From contig QPFY01000002.1 in NCBI GenBank assembly GCA_003665825.1, positions 868,001-932,000 on the forward strand: a DNA stretch of 64,000 bases. Reading direction: 5' to 3'. Position numbers and translations under genes: made by a program. Source of the stretch: Microbotryum silenes-acaulis (taxonomy: Eukaryota; Basidiomycota; Microbotryomycetes; Microbotryales; Microbotryaceae). Positions within the stretch are counted from its first letter, which is position 1, and the number at the start of each line of letters is the position of its first letter. Shown one piece after another: positions 45,481-56,238 of the stretch. Under the pieces are notes generated by a model, which saw nothing but the letters and a program-made list of their open reading frames with translations, made no database searches and was not told where the DNA came from.

Positions 45481-45707
45481 GTCAAGATATTTTTTCTTGG
45501 AGCTTTCAAAACTTGTTAGATGTCATCATGCCTCAGTAGAGGCCGTACATTGGCTGCAATTCAGTAATTCGAGCCTTCTGAATTTCCTCCCCCTCAAAAG
45601 TCAATGTATCGACTCAAACGATGCACGAAAATTCTTGATTTGATGTAGGAAGCTCAAAAACGGAGTTTCAGGTCATAATGTAGTGATCTGAAGCCGAACT
45701 CTCCAAG

Positions 45708-45731
45708 CTTATACCTGTCTTAATTTATGGG
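45708..45731 (+). repeat. Subterminal repeat, right copy
   Basis: CTTATACCTGTC then TTAATTTATGGG, same orientation as the left copies. Confidence 0.7.
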
Positions 45732-45749
45732 AAAATCCGTCCACCGAAA

Positions 45750-45774
45750 ATATAAATTTTCTCAGGTCTGACTG
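45750..45774 (-). repeat. Right terminal inverted repeat of the pogo-type element
   Basis: Perfect inverse of 43337-43361, followed by the TA duplication at 45775-45776. Confidence 0.95.
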
Positions 45775-46008
45775 TACCAGTACGTTTGACCTCATCGAGT
45801 GGAAATGACCCATCACGAGAACCTCTGCGGTTTTGCCGATTTTCCGAACTTCCCGTGCTTGGTGAGACAAAGACGGTGACACGCCCCCTTTTCTCAACGG
45901 TTCCTAACGGAAATTACACCATTTCCTAACGATGCCTGCCGCGCGGGCTCCTCTCCAATGCTTGAAACCTGCACAACACCTGCCCACCAGACTCCACCAG
46001 ACTCCACC

Positions 46009-47010
46009 ATGGCTCTAGCACCTCAGTTTGCTACCCACCGAATCGGAAGCCCGAGTGCGGCTCATACGCTCGAGCTGTACCGTGAGTGTACTCTAGCTGT
46101 GGTCGGACGAATTTCCCACTGCGACCCCCACATGTCGTCATCGCCGTCACGCCATCACTCGCTGACGCCGATTATCTCTCTCTTTCCCCCGACCGCACGA
46201 TCGCCATGTGAACGTAGTCGATCTGATCTGTCCCTTCTCTCAGAAACAACTCAAGGGCGTCAGGGATCATCTCATCCCCAAGATCGAGGCCGGCGAGCTT
46301 CCGCTGCAGATCATCCTTCGACAAGGTGAGGCAAGCTCGGGCGCAGAGCGCATCTAGTAGACCTCCGCTGAAAGCCAAGACAATCTCCATCACAGTTCCA
46401 CAGCCATGGTAACACGGTCACTTGTACCTCATCTATTTCGCCCCAAATCGTCAGCCTGACGCTTGTGTACGCTCTCGCTCGACTCGTTCGTTATCACAGG
46501 CACAGTTCGTCAACGTTGGTGCACGAAGCCGTCCTTGGTTTCAGCAAAGTCCTCGTCGAATCAGGCCAATCCTCCTACAGTGACCCCGAGGTCGGAGACA
46601 AGTTCCGCGCGTTCTTCTACGCCCTCATGGACGGACAAAAAGCCTACTACGACGAACCATGCTCGAAGGAGACGCCGAACGCGACCCGCGATCGACTCGC
46701 CGACTTGGCGGCTCAGCATGGTGTCGATCGCGGCGCGTTTCGGGATGCGATCAGGGTCGGAGAGGGCAACAGTGGAACTCCAGGTGAGCGTTCTTCACTC
46801 CCAAAGGTATCTTTCTGACGCCACAGCTAATATCGGGGCGCCTCCTCAGCCACCGCGAATCTAAAGCTTGCGATCCGCTTCGCTCGCTTGCAAGGCGTGC
46901 ACGTCACTCCGACCGTCGCATTGGACGGCATCATCGACCCTTCCATCAGCAGCAGCTTCACCGCCCAAGACTGGCAAAAATGGTTGGACGACAAAGTTCT
47001 CTCGAGTTGA
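46009..47010 (+). CDS. DsbA-like thioredoxin-fold protein
   Basis: Five exons close in frame to 212 aa: 46009-46081, 46218-46325, 46396-46408 (13 nt), 46500-46783 and 46850-47010. The start is MALAPQFATHRIGSPSAAHT. Splicing gives TLELYLDLICPFSQKQLKGV, with CPFS in place of the CxxC redox pair, then VPQPWHSSSTLVHEAVLGF, a pattern seen in fungal DsbA/FrnE-like proteins. The end has GVHVTPTVALDGI, carrying the cis-Pro (TPT) of thioredoxin folds, and SFTAQDWQKWLDDKV. A single active-site Cys suggests a glutathione-linked or monothiol role, but the substrate is unknown. No signal peptide. Its stop is 154 bp from that of PSY2 (convergent). Confidence 0.85.
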
Positions 47011-47164
47011 CGCCAGCAGGGCAACTAAGAGGTTTCATTCCGTTCTCACGCACGATAAAAGTGAATTAGCCGCGTTCCTCTGCATACTGTGGCACAACAA
47101 CTGCGATTGCAATAGTTCCTTTTCCGTTTCATCCATTGTTTCCTCTTGTTGACAGATCCGACGA

Positions 47165-50100
47165 CTATTCCTTGTTCTTGTTCGTACTTGACGAAGCTCC
47201 TGATCCAGCACCGAGGCGAGAAAACGTCCCCTTGACACTCGCTCCCAGAGAAATCTTGATCCCCCCAGCGGCACCACTGCTAGCAGACCTATTGGTCGCA
47301 TTCGAGGGTGTAGCAGCTGTCGTAGACGCGGACTTCTTCTTCTTGTTATTGAGGAAGCCCATCGCGCCATCGTCCTCCTCGTCCTTCTTCTTCTTCAGCT
47401 CGGCGAGACTGAGCAGCGGTGGTGGAGGCGCTTCGGGGCTTGGTATTGGGGCTTCCCTTGGAACCTCAGCCTCCTTGTCCGTTGTCGAGGTCGCCTGAGA
47501 AGCCGAAGGTACAGGCGGATCATCCTTGATGAACCCACCTTCCCCACTGGAGACCTCCTCATCTACATCCGTCAAAGGCTCATCCTCATCATCGCCATAA
47601 TCAACCAGAGGTAACAACGCCGCACTTGAAGCTCTAGCCTCCAACTTTGCTCGTTTTTGTCGTTCAGGCGACGAAGCCTGCTCATCCTCCTCTTCCCCAG
47701 GTCGTTTCTTCGATAAAGTCGGTGAGGAAGGGTTCGGTGCCGGAGGACCGATTTCATCTTCGTCGTCCGATCCATTGAAGTACGATTCATCCTCTTCGAC
47801 ATCCATCCTCCCCGCCCAACCAGTACTGTTCTCCCTCGACATCGATACACCGCCCAACGAACTTGACGCATGCGCCCTCGCCGATCCATCGAGCGAAGGT
47901 GCGCCCATCGACGACGTCGTCGTCAACGCAGCAGGTGGCGGTTCCTTATTCTGCTCGTACTTGATCACGAGCGATTCGAACGTCTTTAAAGTTGTGGCGA
48001 GCAAACGTACTTTATCCCCGTACCTTTCGAAGATATGACTGATCACGCCTTTGGCGTTGACGTTCTTGATGAACTCGAAAAAATCGAGGCACGCCGAGCC
48101 GAGGAGGTTGTCGCGATCACGTTCCGAAACGGCGAGGTCGAGGATCGGACGGAACAGGTCGTTCTTGATCAAGAAGCGGTTGTAGAAATCGTCGTTGCGT
48201 TGGATGCATGCGCGGAAGAAACGTAAGGCGGCGAGGCGAAGGTGCTTGTGGCGCGTCTGGAAGAGCTTGGCAACGTTCGTCGCGACCGATGAAGAGAGAA
48301 CAAAGTACTTGGAACGGAAGGTGTGGTGGGCGATGAAGAAGCAGAGGAGGTCACAGAGGTGCGAGCACAAGGCAATCCGAGGTACCGAGAGCTCGAGCGG
48401 AACTGTGCAAAGCAGACGAAGATGTTGTCAATATGAGAACCCAGGTCACCCAATCGAGAGTTTGAAGTGGGTGACGTACCAGAACCCGAGTCGGGAAGTT
48501 TCAGTATCGGCGCGAGCAATGCTTGTGCGCAATGGTCGTAGAAGTACTGCAAAAACTTTTCCGCCTCGGGGTCCTCGGGTCGCATACGCGGTGGGGCCTA
48601 GAAAACAAGGTCATACCCTAGTCAGTAAGAGCGAAGCCAGCCTACATCCCACGAGAATACTCACCTCGAGTGGCCCTCCCTCGCCTCCAGCATCGACCAA
48701 GACTCTCAACGCCTCACTCATCTGCGCCTTCAACCCGAGGTCCTCCTCGCTCAAGAATAAATCGATCAAGAACCCCATCAACGGTCGCTTGCGCGCAGCA
48801 TGTTGTTTCAAACTGTAACTCCGCACGTTGTTGGGATCGTGGTCGACAAGCGTCATGAGGATCGCGATCGTCGCTCCTCGCAACTGAGGTGCGGATTCGT
48901 CGGTTCGGATCGAGCGCGCCAGCGCGACTTCAAGAACCCGCAGCAGGCCTCGGTCGGCGAGGGAGCGGAAGAATTGCGCACGTAAAGCGATTTGCAGGTT
49001 CTTGGCCATGGTCGCGAACTGTTGCAAGAAGAGAATGGCGTCGAGTTGTCGATCGCGCGAGGAGGTGGACTCGGCATCCTTGTCGGTCGGGGTGTCGCCG
49101 TTGGACGAGCTAGTAGCAAGAGCGATGGAGGAGGGAAGTTGAGGTCCGATGGACTGGGTCGCGTCCAGTGCTCGGCCTTTCCCCTTGTCGGTCTTGGTCG
49201 GTGTCGTCGCCATCTTCTTCTCGTCTTTTTCTTCCTCGTCGAACAGCGCAAAAAGCTCTCTAAGGAAGATAGGATCGCCGGCGATTTCATTGACGATGTC
49301 GACTTCGTTGAAGTAGATGGCAGAGTTGAGCATCGAAAAAGTCGAATCCTCCAGGACTCGCGCGAGTACGACATCTTTAAGGTAATGGAGGCGATGGGTT
49401 TGGTGGATCTTGGCCAGCAGGGCCGGAGAGCGGATTGGGACGACCTGGGTAAAGTGGGATGGATCGGCGAGGTGGGCGCGGTAAGAAGCCTTCATGGTCG
49501 GGAACTCGGGATCATCTGCGAGAGTTGGGAGGTGGGAATCAGCACCTCCTGGCGGGCCAAAGTCAAGTGCAGATGAAGCGAGCCTACACTCGAGAATCGA
49601 GACGACGCCGAGAATAACCTCGTCACGCAGTACGAGCTCAAATATGACGTTGTCGTTCAGTAGAACTGTGTGTGTAGTGACGGATGCAGTCAGAAAAAGA
49701 AAAGCTCCCGTCGATGGTCTGAGGGGACTAACGGATGGTTTGCATGACCCTGCACAGCGCATGCAAGTCCTCCAAACTCTCGAGATCCTCGGCCTCTTCG
49801 TGCACTCGAATGAGCTTTTGAATGAACTCGCTCTTGACGATCGTACTCGCTGTCCGTTCCCTCCCGACTGCGGTCCTCGACAGGGATCGAATCGTGTATT
49901 CCAGTTCGTGCAGATTGCCCAACGTCGGGTCGGTAAGTTTGGCGGTCGATTGATGCGCATAGACCTGGAAGGGGTGCGGCGATGATCCCCTCGAAGGTGA
50001 CGGCGAGGGCGAGGTCAAAGGTTGTTCGACTGCAGGTTTCAACGTGATGTTTAGTACGAACCCAGATAACTGACGGCCGACTCTACTCACGACTCCATTT

Positions 50101-51117
50101 CCTCGCGGCTTTGATGAACTGCCAGATCTCATGACAGCCTTGAGCGGTCGCAAAGCTCAGAGCCATCTCCTGATCGGTCTCCCTCTCCGTCCATACGATG
50201 AGCGTATCCTGTTGCCTCTGGTAACCGCCAGCGTCGATGACTTTGCCCTCGGGCGAATCTTTACCATCCTCGGCCGCGACTTCGAAGTCGTCGTCGTCGT
50301 CCGAGAGGTAACCCGGTGGATACGGCATCACTTTGGACCGTAAGAGCACCTCGCCTTGGTCGGCATGACTCGACGAGCCCACCTCCTTGCGTACGATGAT
50401 CCAAGAGCCATCCTCGACCGAGATGGAGTGGTGGGCTTCTGTACCGTCCGCGGTCAGGACGGGTGCCGATTCGACAAAGTGAACGGCACAGGTGCCGGTG
50501 CCGAGGTCCTCCCATGCGTCGTCCCTGAGCCGGTACAGTTTGACCCTCCGTGCTGATGGTGTGCGGGGGGAGGAGGGGGACGCTGTGTTGGACGAGGACG
50601 AGGCTGAAGAGGAGGGGGAAGAAGAGGAAGCGGCGGTCGCGGCCGAGTGTTGCACCGCTGCGACGACGGCTGCTGTGCCACTATGCACGGGGGAAGACGT
50701 CGGGGAGAGGGGTTGCGGAGTTGTGGTCGATGTGTCTGAGGTGGTGGTGATGGCGGTCGGCGTTGTCCGTGGAGGAGAGGAGGAGGATGAATCGGCGACG
50801 ATGGGTGCCATGGCAGGCGTGGTTGTGGTCAGGCTCGCATCCGAGTCTTTGGGGTCGGAGGTACTACTGCTTGTCGATGGCTCTACTGCGTTGACGGCGA
50901 CGTCGGTGCCGTTGGACACTGTCTCGACGCGTCGTGCTCCGTTTGCGTTGGACGGTGACGAGGTGGTCGCCGTGGCCTTGGCTGTTGCTGTCCCCGATGA
51001 TGGTGCGGTCGGACAAGTGGTGGCGGTGGTGGTGGTGGTGGTGGTGGTGGTGGTGGCCGAGGGAGACGTCGTCGGTGATGGTTTACGTCGCTTGGACTTG
51101 AGCCCCGTCGAAACCAT
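47165..51117 (-). CDS. PSY2: Protein phosphatase 4 regulatory subunit 3 (Psy2/SMEK)
   Basis: PP4R3 directs the PP4 catalytic subunit to substrates such as phospho-H2AX and Rad53 in the nucleus. The first ATG in frame is at 51117 (MVSTGLKSKRRKPSP). A long low-complexity Ser/Thr segment, including a poly-Thr run from an ACC repeat at 51025-51056, precedes the EVH1/PH-like domain: RRVKLYRLRDDAWEDLGTGT, HHSISVEDGSWIIVRKEV, DTLIVWTERETDQEMALSFA and CHEIWQFI. The SMK-1 domain and ARM-like repeats follow across exons near 50080-48400 (ILECRLASSALDFGPPGGAD, VPIRSPALLAKIHQTHRLHY, INEIAGDPIFLRELFALF-like sequence) and 48370 (FVLSSSVATNVAKLFQTRHK). The C-terminus is acidic and ends in ...SGASSSTNKNKE. 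At least five introns. Confidence 0.93.
51025..51056. repeat. GGT trinucleotide microsatellite in PSY2
   Basis: About ten tandem GGT units on the plus strand, read as ACC (Thr) codons on the minus strand near the PSY2 N-terminus. A length change alters only the poly-Thr run. Confidence 0.85.
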
Positions 51118-51375
51118 CGGATCCAGGTCGAGCCCCGTGCTCGGGCCAGAGTAGTATCGGGTCAGTATTACTGTGGAGGTCACTTATCGCAAGCGATGAC
51201 GCCGACTTGGTGCACGCAGAATAAGTGCTAATCGAAACGCGCGCGCGTTTGTAATCAGCTTTTTTGACACGCGCGTGACAGTAGTTCGATCGTCTTCCGA
51301 CCGTCCCAGCACTCGATCAGCGGCTAGCTTTCCTTCATCTTGTACTCTCCAGCCCCAGCAACCCCCGCATCAACC
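51118..51375. promoter_or_regulatory. Shared divergent promoter of PSY2 and GLC8
   Basis: 258 bp separate the start codons of a PP4 regulatory subunit and a PP1 regulator. It contains the palindrome-like GCGCGCGCG near 51238-51248 and ACACGCGCGTGA near 51267, a GC-rich inverted sequence that could be a factor site. Confidence 0.5.
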
Positions 51376-52712
51376 ATGTCGTCAGACTACGCGATCGACG
51401 ACCCAACGACGACCGAGACGGCGTCCCCACCTGCGTCACCCGCACCACGTCGCCGGTCCCGCTCTGCCTCGTCCCAACCGGCGAGGGGCATCCTCAAGAA
51501 CTCCAACTCGACGACCCGCGCGGCCACGTCGAACGGCAACGCGCTCGTCTGGGACGAGGGCAACTTGGCCTTGAACGAACTACAAAAGGACTCGACGATG
51601 AAGGTCAGTGTGCTCATCGCTCCTGCGCGCTGTCCCCTTGTCCCCTTGTTGCGGCTCCGCACAACGTGGCCGATGACGATGTCGATGTCGATGTCGATGA
51701 CGACCCGCGGCGGCGATGGCGACCCCCACAAAGACGTTCCCCAGTTGGGCTCCACGAGAACAACACAGCGCGCTGACACCGCCCCTCCCCGCAGATCTCG
51801 GAACCCAAAACACCTTACGTTCGATACGATGCCGAAACGGATACCGTCATGGACCTCGACAGTGAGTACTACATTCCGCAGTTCGCGCGCACGGATTAGC
51901 ACTCGCACAGGAGGTCGTCGTCCACTTTGAAGGTGCACACGAGTCCGACGTCCTCGAGCCCCATGGGACACGATACAAAGGCGCATTATGAGCATCAAAC
52001 GCTCCAGCGGTGGATCGACCATACCTTAGTGTCACCTAGCCATGCTTGCGCCCCCGCCGGGCAACTCGGCAGTCCGTCTCGACCCCTCCACCAATCTCGA
52101 CCAAATTTCAATCAGCCCAATGGCACCGGGCTTCAACGCAGCGATACTGATCCCAACACCCACTGCAAATGTCCATAGAGATCCCGGGCTTCGAACTCGG
52201 CCAAGCCGACGCAGCTGCTGGAGGGGACGATCCCACGTCGCCCGTTCATACGACCCCGCCTTCTCCCGGCAAATTTTCCAGGAGGGGATCCGAGTCCAAT
52301 TCGCGGCGGGGGTCCGAGTCGAGTGAGAAGATGGTCAAGGTCGAACGACCTTCGAGTGCACATGGCGAGGACGACGACGATGATGACGATGACGATGAGC
52401 TTGCCGATGAGGAGAGTGAGTCCGAGAACGGTTCTGCCGCGTTATTCCTCGTCTTCTGCCTCCAACGAGGACTAATCCGTGGTCTTGTCCTCTTGATCAT
52501 GATTAGCGCTTGCACACCGCAAGCAATTCGTGCAAAAGCGTGGAGGTCATTACCGCAACGAAGCCGAGGCGATGAAGCGTGCGCAGGCCATGTTGGCTGA
52601 GGAGGACGATGATTCTTCGGACCCGGACGCCGCGAGACCATCCGTTCCGCCGATGCCGACGACAAGTGGGTTGGCCCAGAGTAATGGTACAACAGAGGAA
52701 GAGGAGGCGTGA
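51376..52712 (+). CDS. GLC8: Protein phosphatase 1 regulator, inhibitor-2/Glc8 family
   Basis: Inhibitor-2 proteins bind and regulate PP1 through short motifs. Four exons close in frame: 51376-51603, 51795-51861, 52179-52415 and 52507-52712. Exon 1 ends with the PP1-binding motif ARGILKN and LVWDEGNLALNELQKDSTMK. Exon 2 gives ISEPKTPYVRYDAETD, the conserved block with the Thr that GSK3-type kinases phosphorylate in relatives. Exon 3 starts IPGFELG and continues with Ser/Asp-rich sequence. Exon 4 holds LAHRKQFVQKRGGHYRNEAE, corresponding to the inhibitor-2 helix that covers the PP1 active site. The second intron (51862-52178, 317 nt) is long and could hide another small exon. Confidence 0.93.
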
Positions 52713-53105
52713 GTGATGGATTGAAATCTTGAGGAACTGGTTTGCGGTGATTGAAGATGGTCGCACAAGACGGGGGAATGGGGGCTGGCCTCGAGCGTGA
52801 TATGCAGTCCGATTGCTCGTGTACATCTGTGTTCTGTCACTTTTACTCAGTACCCTGACTCTTGAGTGACACTTCCCGGGTTCAAGCATAGCCTTCCGAA
52901 TGACATACCGACTAGCACAAAGTCGTACATGCTCCTCACTGGAACGCTCTGAGTCGTCTGAATCTCTGAATTTTGACTGAATTTTGACTGGATTCCACTG
53001 ATTTTTGACTTTTTGACTGGAAATCGACTGGATTCCACTGGAAAATCGCAAAATCCCAAACCGCTCTTTCAACAACATCTGCACCTATATACTGTTCTAT
53101 GCCCT
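52713..53105. other. Convergent 3' region with short tandem repeats
   Basis: About 390 bp between GLC8 and the Nudix gene. At 52968-53043 the sequence repeats TTTTGACTG four times and CTGGATTCCACTG twice in mixed order. No gene. Confidence 0.55.
52968..53043. repeat. Imperfect tandem array of TTTTGACTG / CTGGATTCCACTG
   Basis: Two short units interleave in about 75 bp, at the convergent junction of GLC8 and the Nudix gene. Confidence 0.8.
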
Positions 53106-53834
53106 TCATCCCATCCTGGCCTTTGCCAATCCCAAAGCTTCTCGCATCACCTCGTCCCGTCTTCCCCAACACAACACCTCCTTCAACTCCGACCACCCTT
53201 GTACCCATCGTCTCTTCCTCTCATGCTTCTCAGGCCATTCCTCTTCCAGGACAGTCGAGCCCATACTCATGACGGAGAAGAGTTCGAACGAGTACATTGT
53301 CGAGGGGATGAAGCCGCTCTCGGAAGGGTCTAGAGACGGTGAGGCTTTGTGAGGTTTTTGATCGGGGAGCACGACGAGATGGGAAAGGTGTATGGAAGAG
53401 CTCTGAATCAAGCCCGCTGATTCGGTTCGGGAAACAAAACCAAAAAGCGTCAGCAAAGTACCTCGACAGCCCATCCAGACGCTGTGAAAAGGCTTTACCT
53501 TCCTCCCAAGCCTCCCTCCTCGCCGCCTCCTCCGCACTCTCGACCCCACTTTCGGACGAGCCACCACTGCTCTCGATGCCGCCTTTGGGGAGGACCCAAC
53601 GATCAGCGTGTTTGCGCGATGAGACGATGAGGAAATGGGGCGTATCTTGAGGTTTGGGGCGATGAATTATGAGAGCTATGGCTACGCGACGGGGACTGGC
53701 GGATCTGAGGGAACAGAGCAGGGGCGGAACGAGGTGGGGCAAGATAGGGGGCCAGGAGGGATGTCAGTTGCTTGGAGGGAGGGTCCAACTTTGCGCAACA
53801 TGTCGGGCGTGGAATAGGAAGCTTACTCGGCCAT
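53106..53834 (-). CDS. Nudix hydrolase, diphosphoinositol polyphosphate phosphohydrolase-like
   Basis: The first coding exon is only 8 nt (53827-53834, ATGGCCGA); a 122-nt intron joins it to 53704, giving MAESASPRRVAIALIIHRPK. The Nudix fold follows: PHFLIVSSRKHADRWVLPKG and the Nudix box with ESAEEAARREAWEE. A Ser/Gly-rich insert (SSGGSSESG) lies between the GG turn and the first Glu of the box, lengthening the loop. The last exon has STMYSFELFSV and LEEEWPEKHERKRRWVQGWS, the EEWPE pattern of fungal Aps1/DIPP-type enzymes, which cleave inositol pyrophosphates and dinucleoside polyphosphates. Internal introns between about 53490 and 53340 are not resolved. Divergent from THP1 with 173 bp between starts. 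Confidence 0.82.
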
Positions 53835-54007
53835 GGCTAGAAAATGCGAGCCCAAAGCCCAGAGCAGCGTGGGGTGTAGACGGTCAAGAAACAAATGAGA
53901 TTGTCCGGGGTTCCTCTACAGACGTCGAAAACCCTCGCGCGCTTCTCTGCCGCTCCTCCACCATCCTCGCCTCTCGATCCGTTCCTCAACCCCGACTCTT
54001 GGGCAAC

Positions 54008-56189
54008 ATGGTCGCCTTATCCCCACAAGGGTTCTGCAGCCAGCTCGACATGGCTCTAGCCGGTCACGTCGGTCGCTCGTTACCGGACTGCTTCTCCATC
54101 TCGGAGGCGCACGTCGTCGGCCTCTTCCTCGGCGTGCATCCTTCGGAACGACTACCCAATGTCAGTCACATGGGGGGTCGATGAAGACTTGGAGAAGACG
54201 GCTGATCAGTAGGGATCACAGACGAATGGATGGACCTATGCGTCGGTGTATCAGCAACGGTTGCGCAACAAGCCCGGGCCATGGGCCGAGATGGCGGTGT
54301 TGCATACACAGGTCGTCATCGCCCAATTCGTATGTCTCTACTCTTCGCTGATATTCTCAGGCTTCCATCGTCACGAGTGCTCATCCCGCCTTTCTTACAC
54401 TCGGGTGCAGTACCTGCGACCGGATCCGACGGTCGGAGCACCCCCACTACCGAGCGAAGGCGACTCCATCACCGCCTGTGCGAAACAACACGAGCTCGTA
54501 AAGTTAGTCATCCATCCTGCTATACTCAACTTTACGAGCGGCCATGGTATTCCTAAGGCTCTACACGTCTGAAGCTGCGACCGACTATCCGAGCTCATCC
54601 TTCTCCTCCCCACCTCGCAGCGTATTGTACAAATACCTCGTCTCGGAACAGAAACCGACAGGCTCACTCGTACCTTTATTGCTTCAAGTTTGCAACGATC
54701 TCCGTCTTCTTTCGATCGCCGTCAGTCCCATCCTCTCCTGATTCGAATCGCGATCTCGTCGGGGCTGACCGAAGAGATTTGACGATGTAGGCCGACGACA
54801 AATATCTAGCGCAGAAGCAGAAGCCACGGGCATTGGAAGAGACGTCAAGGTTACTGCAAAAGTGTTTCTCGGCATGCTTGAACGATCGGTAAGCTCACAA
54901 TTAGCACCATCCTCCTCACATAATCTGAGCTAATTGTAGCGCTGCGCGACCTTGCACAGAAATGGGAGTGTCAGCGAGTCCAAGAAACCCGGGACCTGGT
55001 ACATGGCAACACTACTCTTCAAGACGTACTTCAGGGTCGGTTTTTCCCAGCGTAAAAGTCCCATTTCGAGGGTAAAGGCTTACTTAGCCCATTTCGCTCC
55101 ACAGCTCAAATCGTCCCATCTGTGCAAATCAATCGTCCGTGGCATCAACGCCGCCGGATTGACCGGATTCGCTGCTATACCCAAGGAACACCAAACCACC
55201 TACACATACTACATGGGTGTCCTCGCATTCTTGAGGGAGGACTATACCGAGGCCGAGGTGCAATTCTCGAACGCTCTGGGTATGGTGCATCACCGCGCCT
55301 TTAAAAACATAGAGTGCGTACACGTATGTGTGCTATGTATTACAAGCATGTACTGACCGAATGCACCTCCCTGCAGACGAATTCTATCCTATCTTATCCC
55401 CATCATGCTACTGCGAGGTATTCTGCCTACCCAACGGAATCTCAAAAAAGCCGGTCGATTGGAGACGATCTATCGCCCCTTCATCGAGGCGTACAAATCG
55501 GGGAACGTACAAGCCTACGATCTGCACCTGCTGTACACGGAAAAGCGGCTCATGGAACGGGGGACGTACCTCGTCGTCGAGCGCGCGCGAGAAGGCGTCG
55601 TCCGGAATCTCATCAAGAAGGCGTAAGTTGCCCCTCGCGAGGTCATTATACGCTCCTATGACTCTGTGCTGATCTTCTGAATATCACCATTCAGATGGAT
55701 CTTGGAAGGGAAGCCACCAAGAATGAGCGTCGCCGATTTAAGGCGGTATTGCATTGCCGGATCGGGGGACGAGACCGTCGATTCGGACGAGATGGAGTGC
55801 ATCCTCGCCAACCTCATCGGCAAGGTTAGTGCTTCAGATCTCCCCGGTCTTCCCAATGCCAAGCCTTTCAGACTGATTCAGGATCTCGAATGTCGAACCT
55901 TGGTGTTTTCCCCGATCAGGGTTTCATTAAAGGGTACATCTCGCATTCGCACGGCATGGTCGTGCTCTCAAAGGATCGACCTTTCCCTTGGTCAGTTTCC
56001 CCCACACCAGCTTTATGTGCCCAGAAAACTTCCTTTCGTGGGGAACAATTCACTAACGAGGAGAAAGGTGTCTCATCTCCCAGGGCGGCACCTTATCGAC
56101 CACTCGGAGCCGCTGCCCGAGCAGATCGTGATCGCAGGGAAGCCGAAAACGCCAAAAAGGTCGTGGTATCCGCGGCGGCAAAACCTTAA
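54008..56189 (+). CDS. PCI-domain protein of the THP1/PCID2/Csn12 family
   Basis: These proteins form the TREX-2 complex with Sac3 and Sem1 at nuclear pores and couple transcription to mRNA export. The start at 54008 gives MVALSPQGFCSQLDMALAGH. Conserved blocks appear in order across about nine exons: HTQVVIAQF, LVPLLLQVCNDLRLLSI, PRALEETSRLLQKCFSACLN, SKKPGTWYMATLLFKTYF, LKSSHLCKSIVRGINAAG, RILSYLIPIMLLRGILPT, FIEAYKSGNVQAYDLHL, LFLI-type RGTYLVVERAREGVVRN and the winged-helix end DSDEMECILANLI, GFIKGYISHSHGMVVLSKDR. Family members stop soon after PFP; here at least two splice choices downstream give different short tails ending at 56189 or 56238, so the exact end is uncertain. Confidence 0.88.
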
Positions 56190-56238
56190 TGAGGCAAGAG
56201 TGGGAAATGGGATGACTTCTCACTCGATCATGAAGTAG

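Larger units (their letters stand above)
43337..45774 (+). mobile_element. Pogo/Tigger-family DNA transposon, internally deleted
   Basis: The element is 2438 bp. Its ends are perfect 25-bp inverted repeats beginning CAGTCAGACCTGAG, and it is flanked by TA on both sides (43335-43336 and 45775-45776), the usual Tc1/mariner/pogo target duplication. It contains one transposase gene whose catalytic core is missing. Subterminal copies of CTTATACCTGTC followed by AATTTATGG lie inside both ends. The perfect repeats suggest a recent insertion or one kept mobile by an intact relative elsewhere. Confidence 0.93.
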
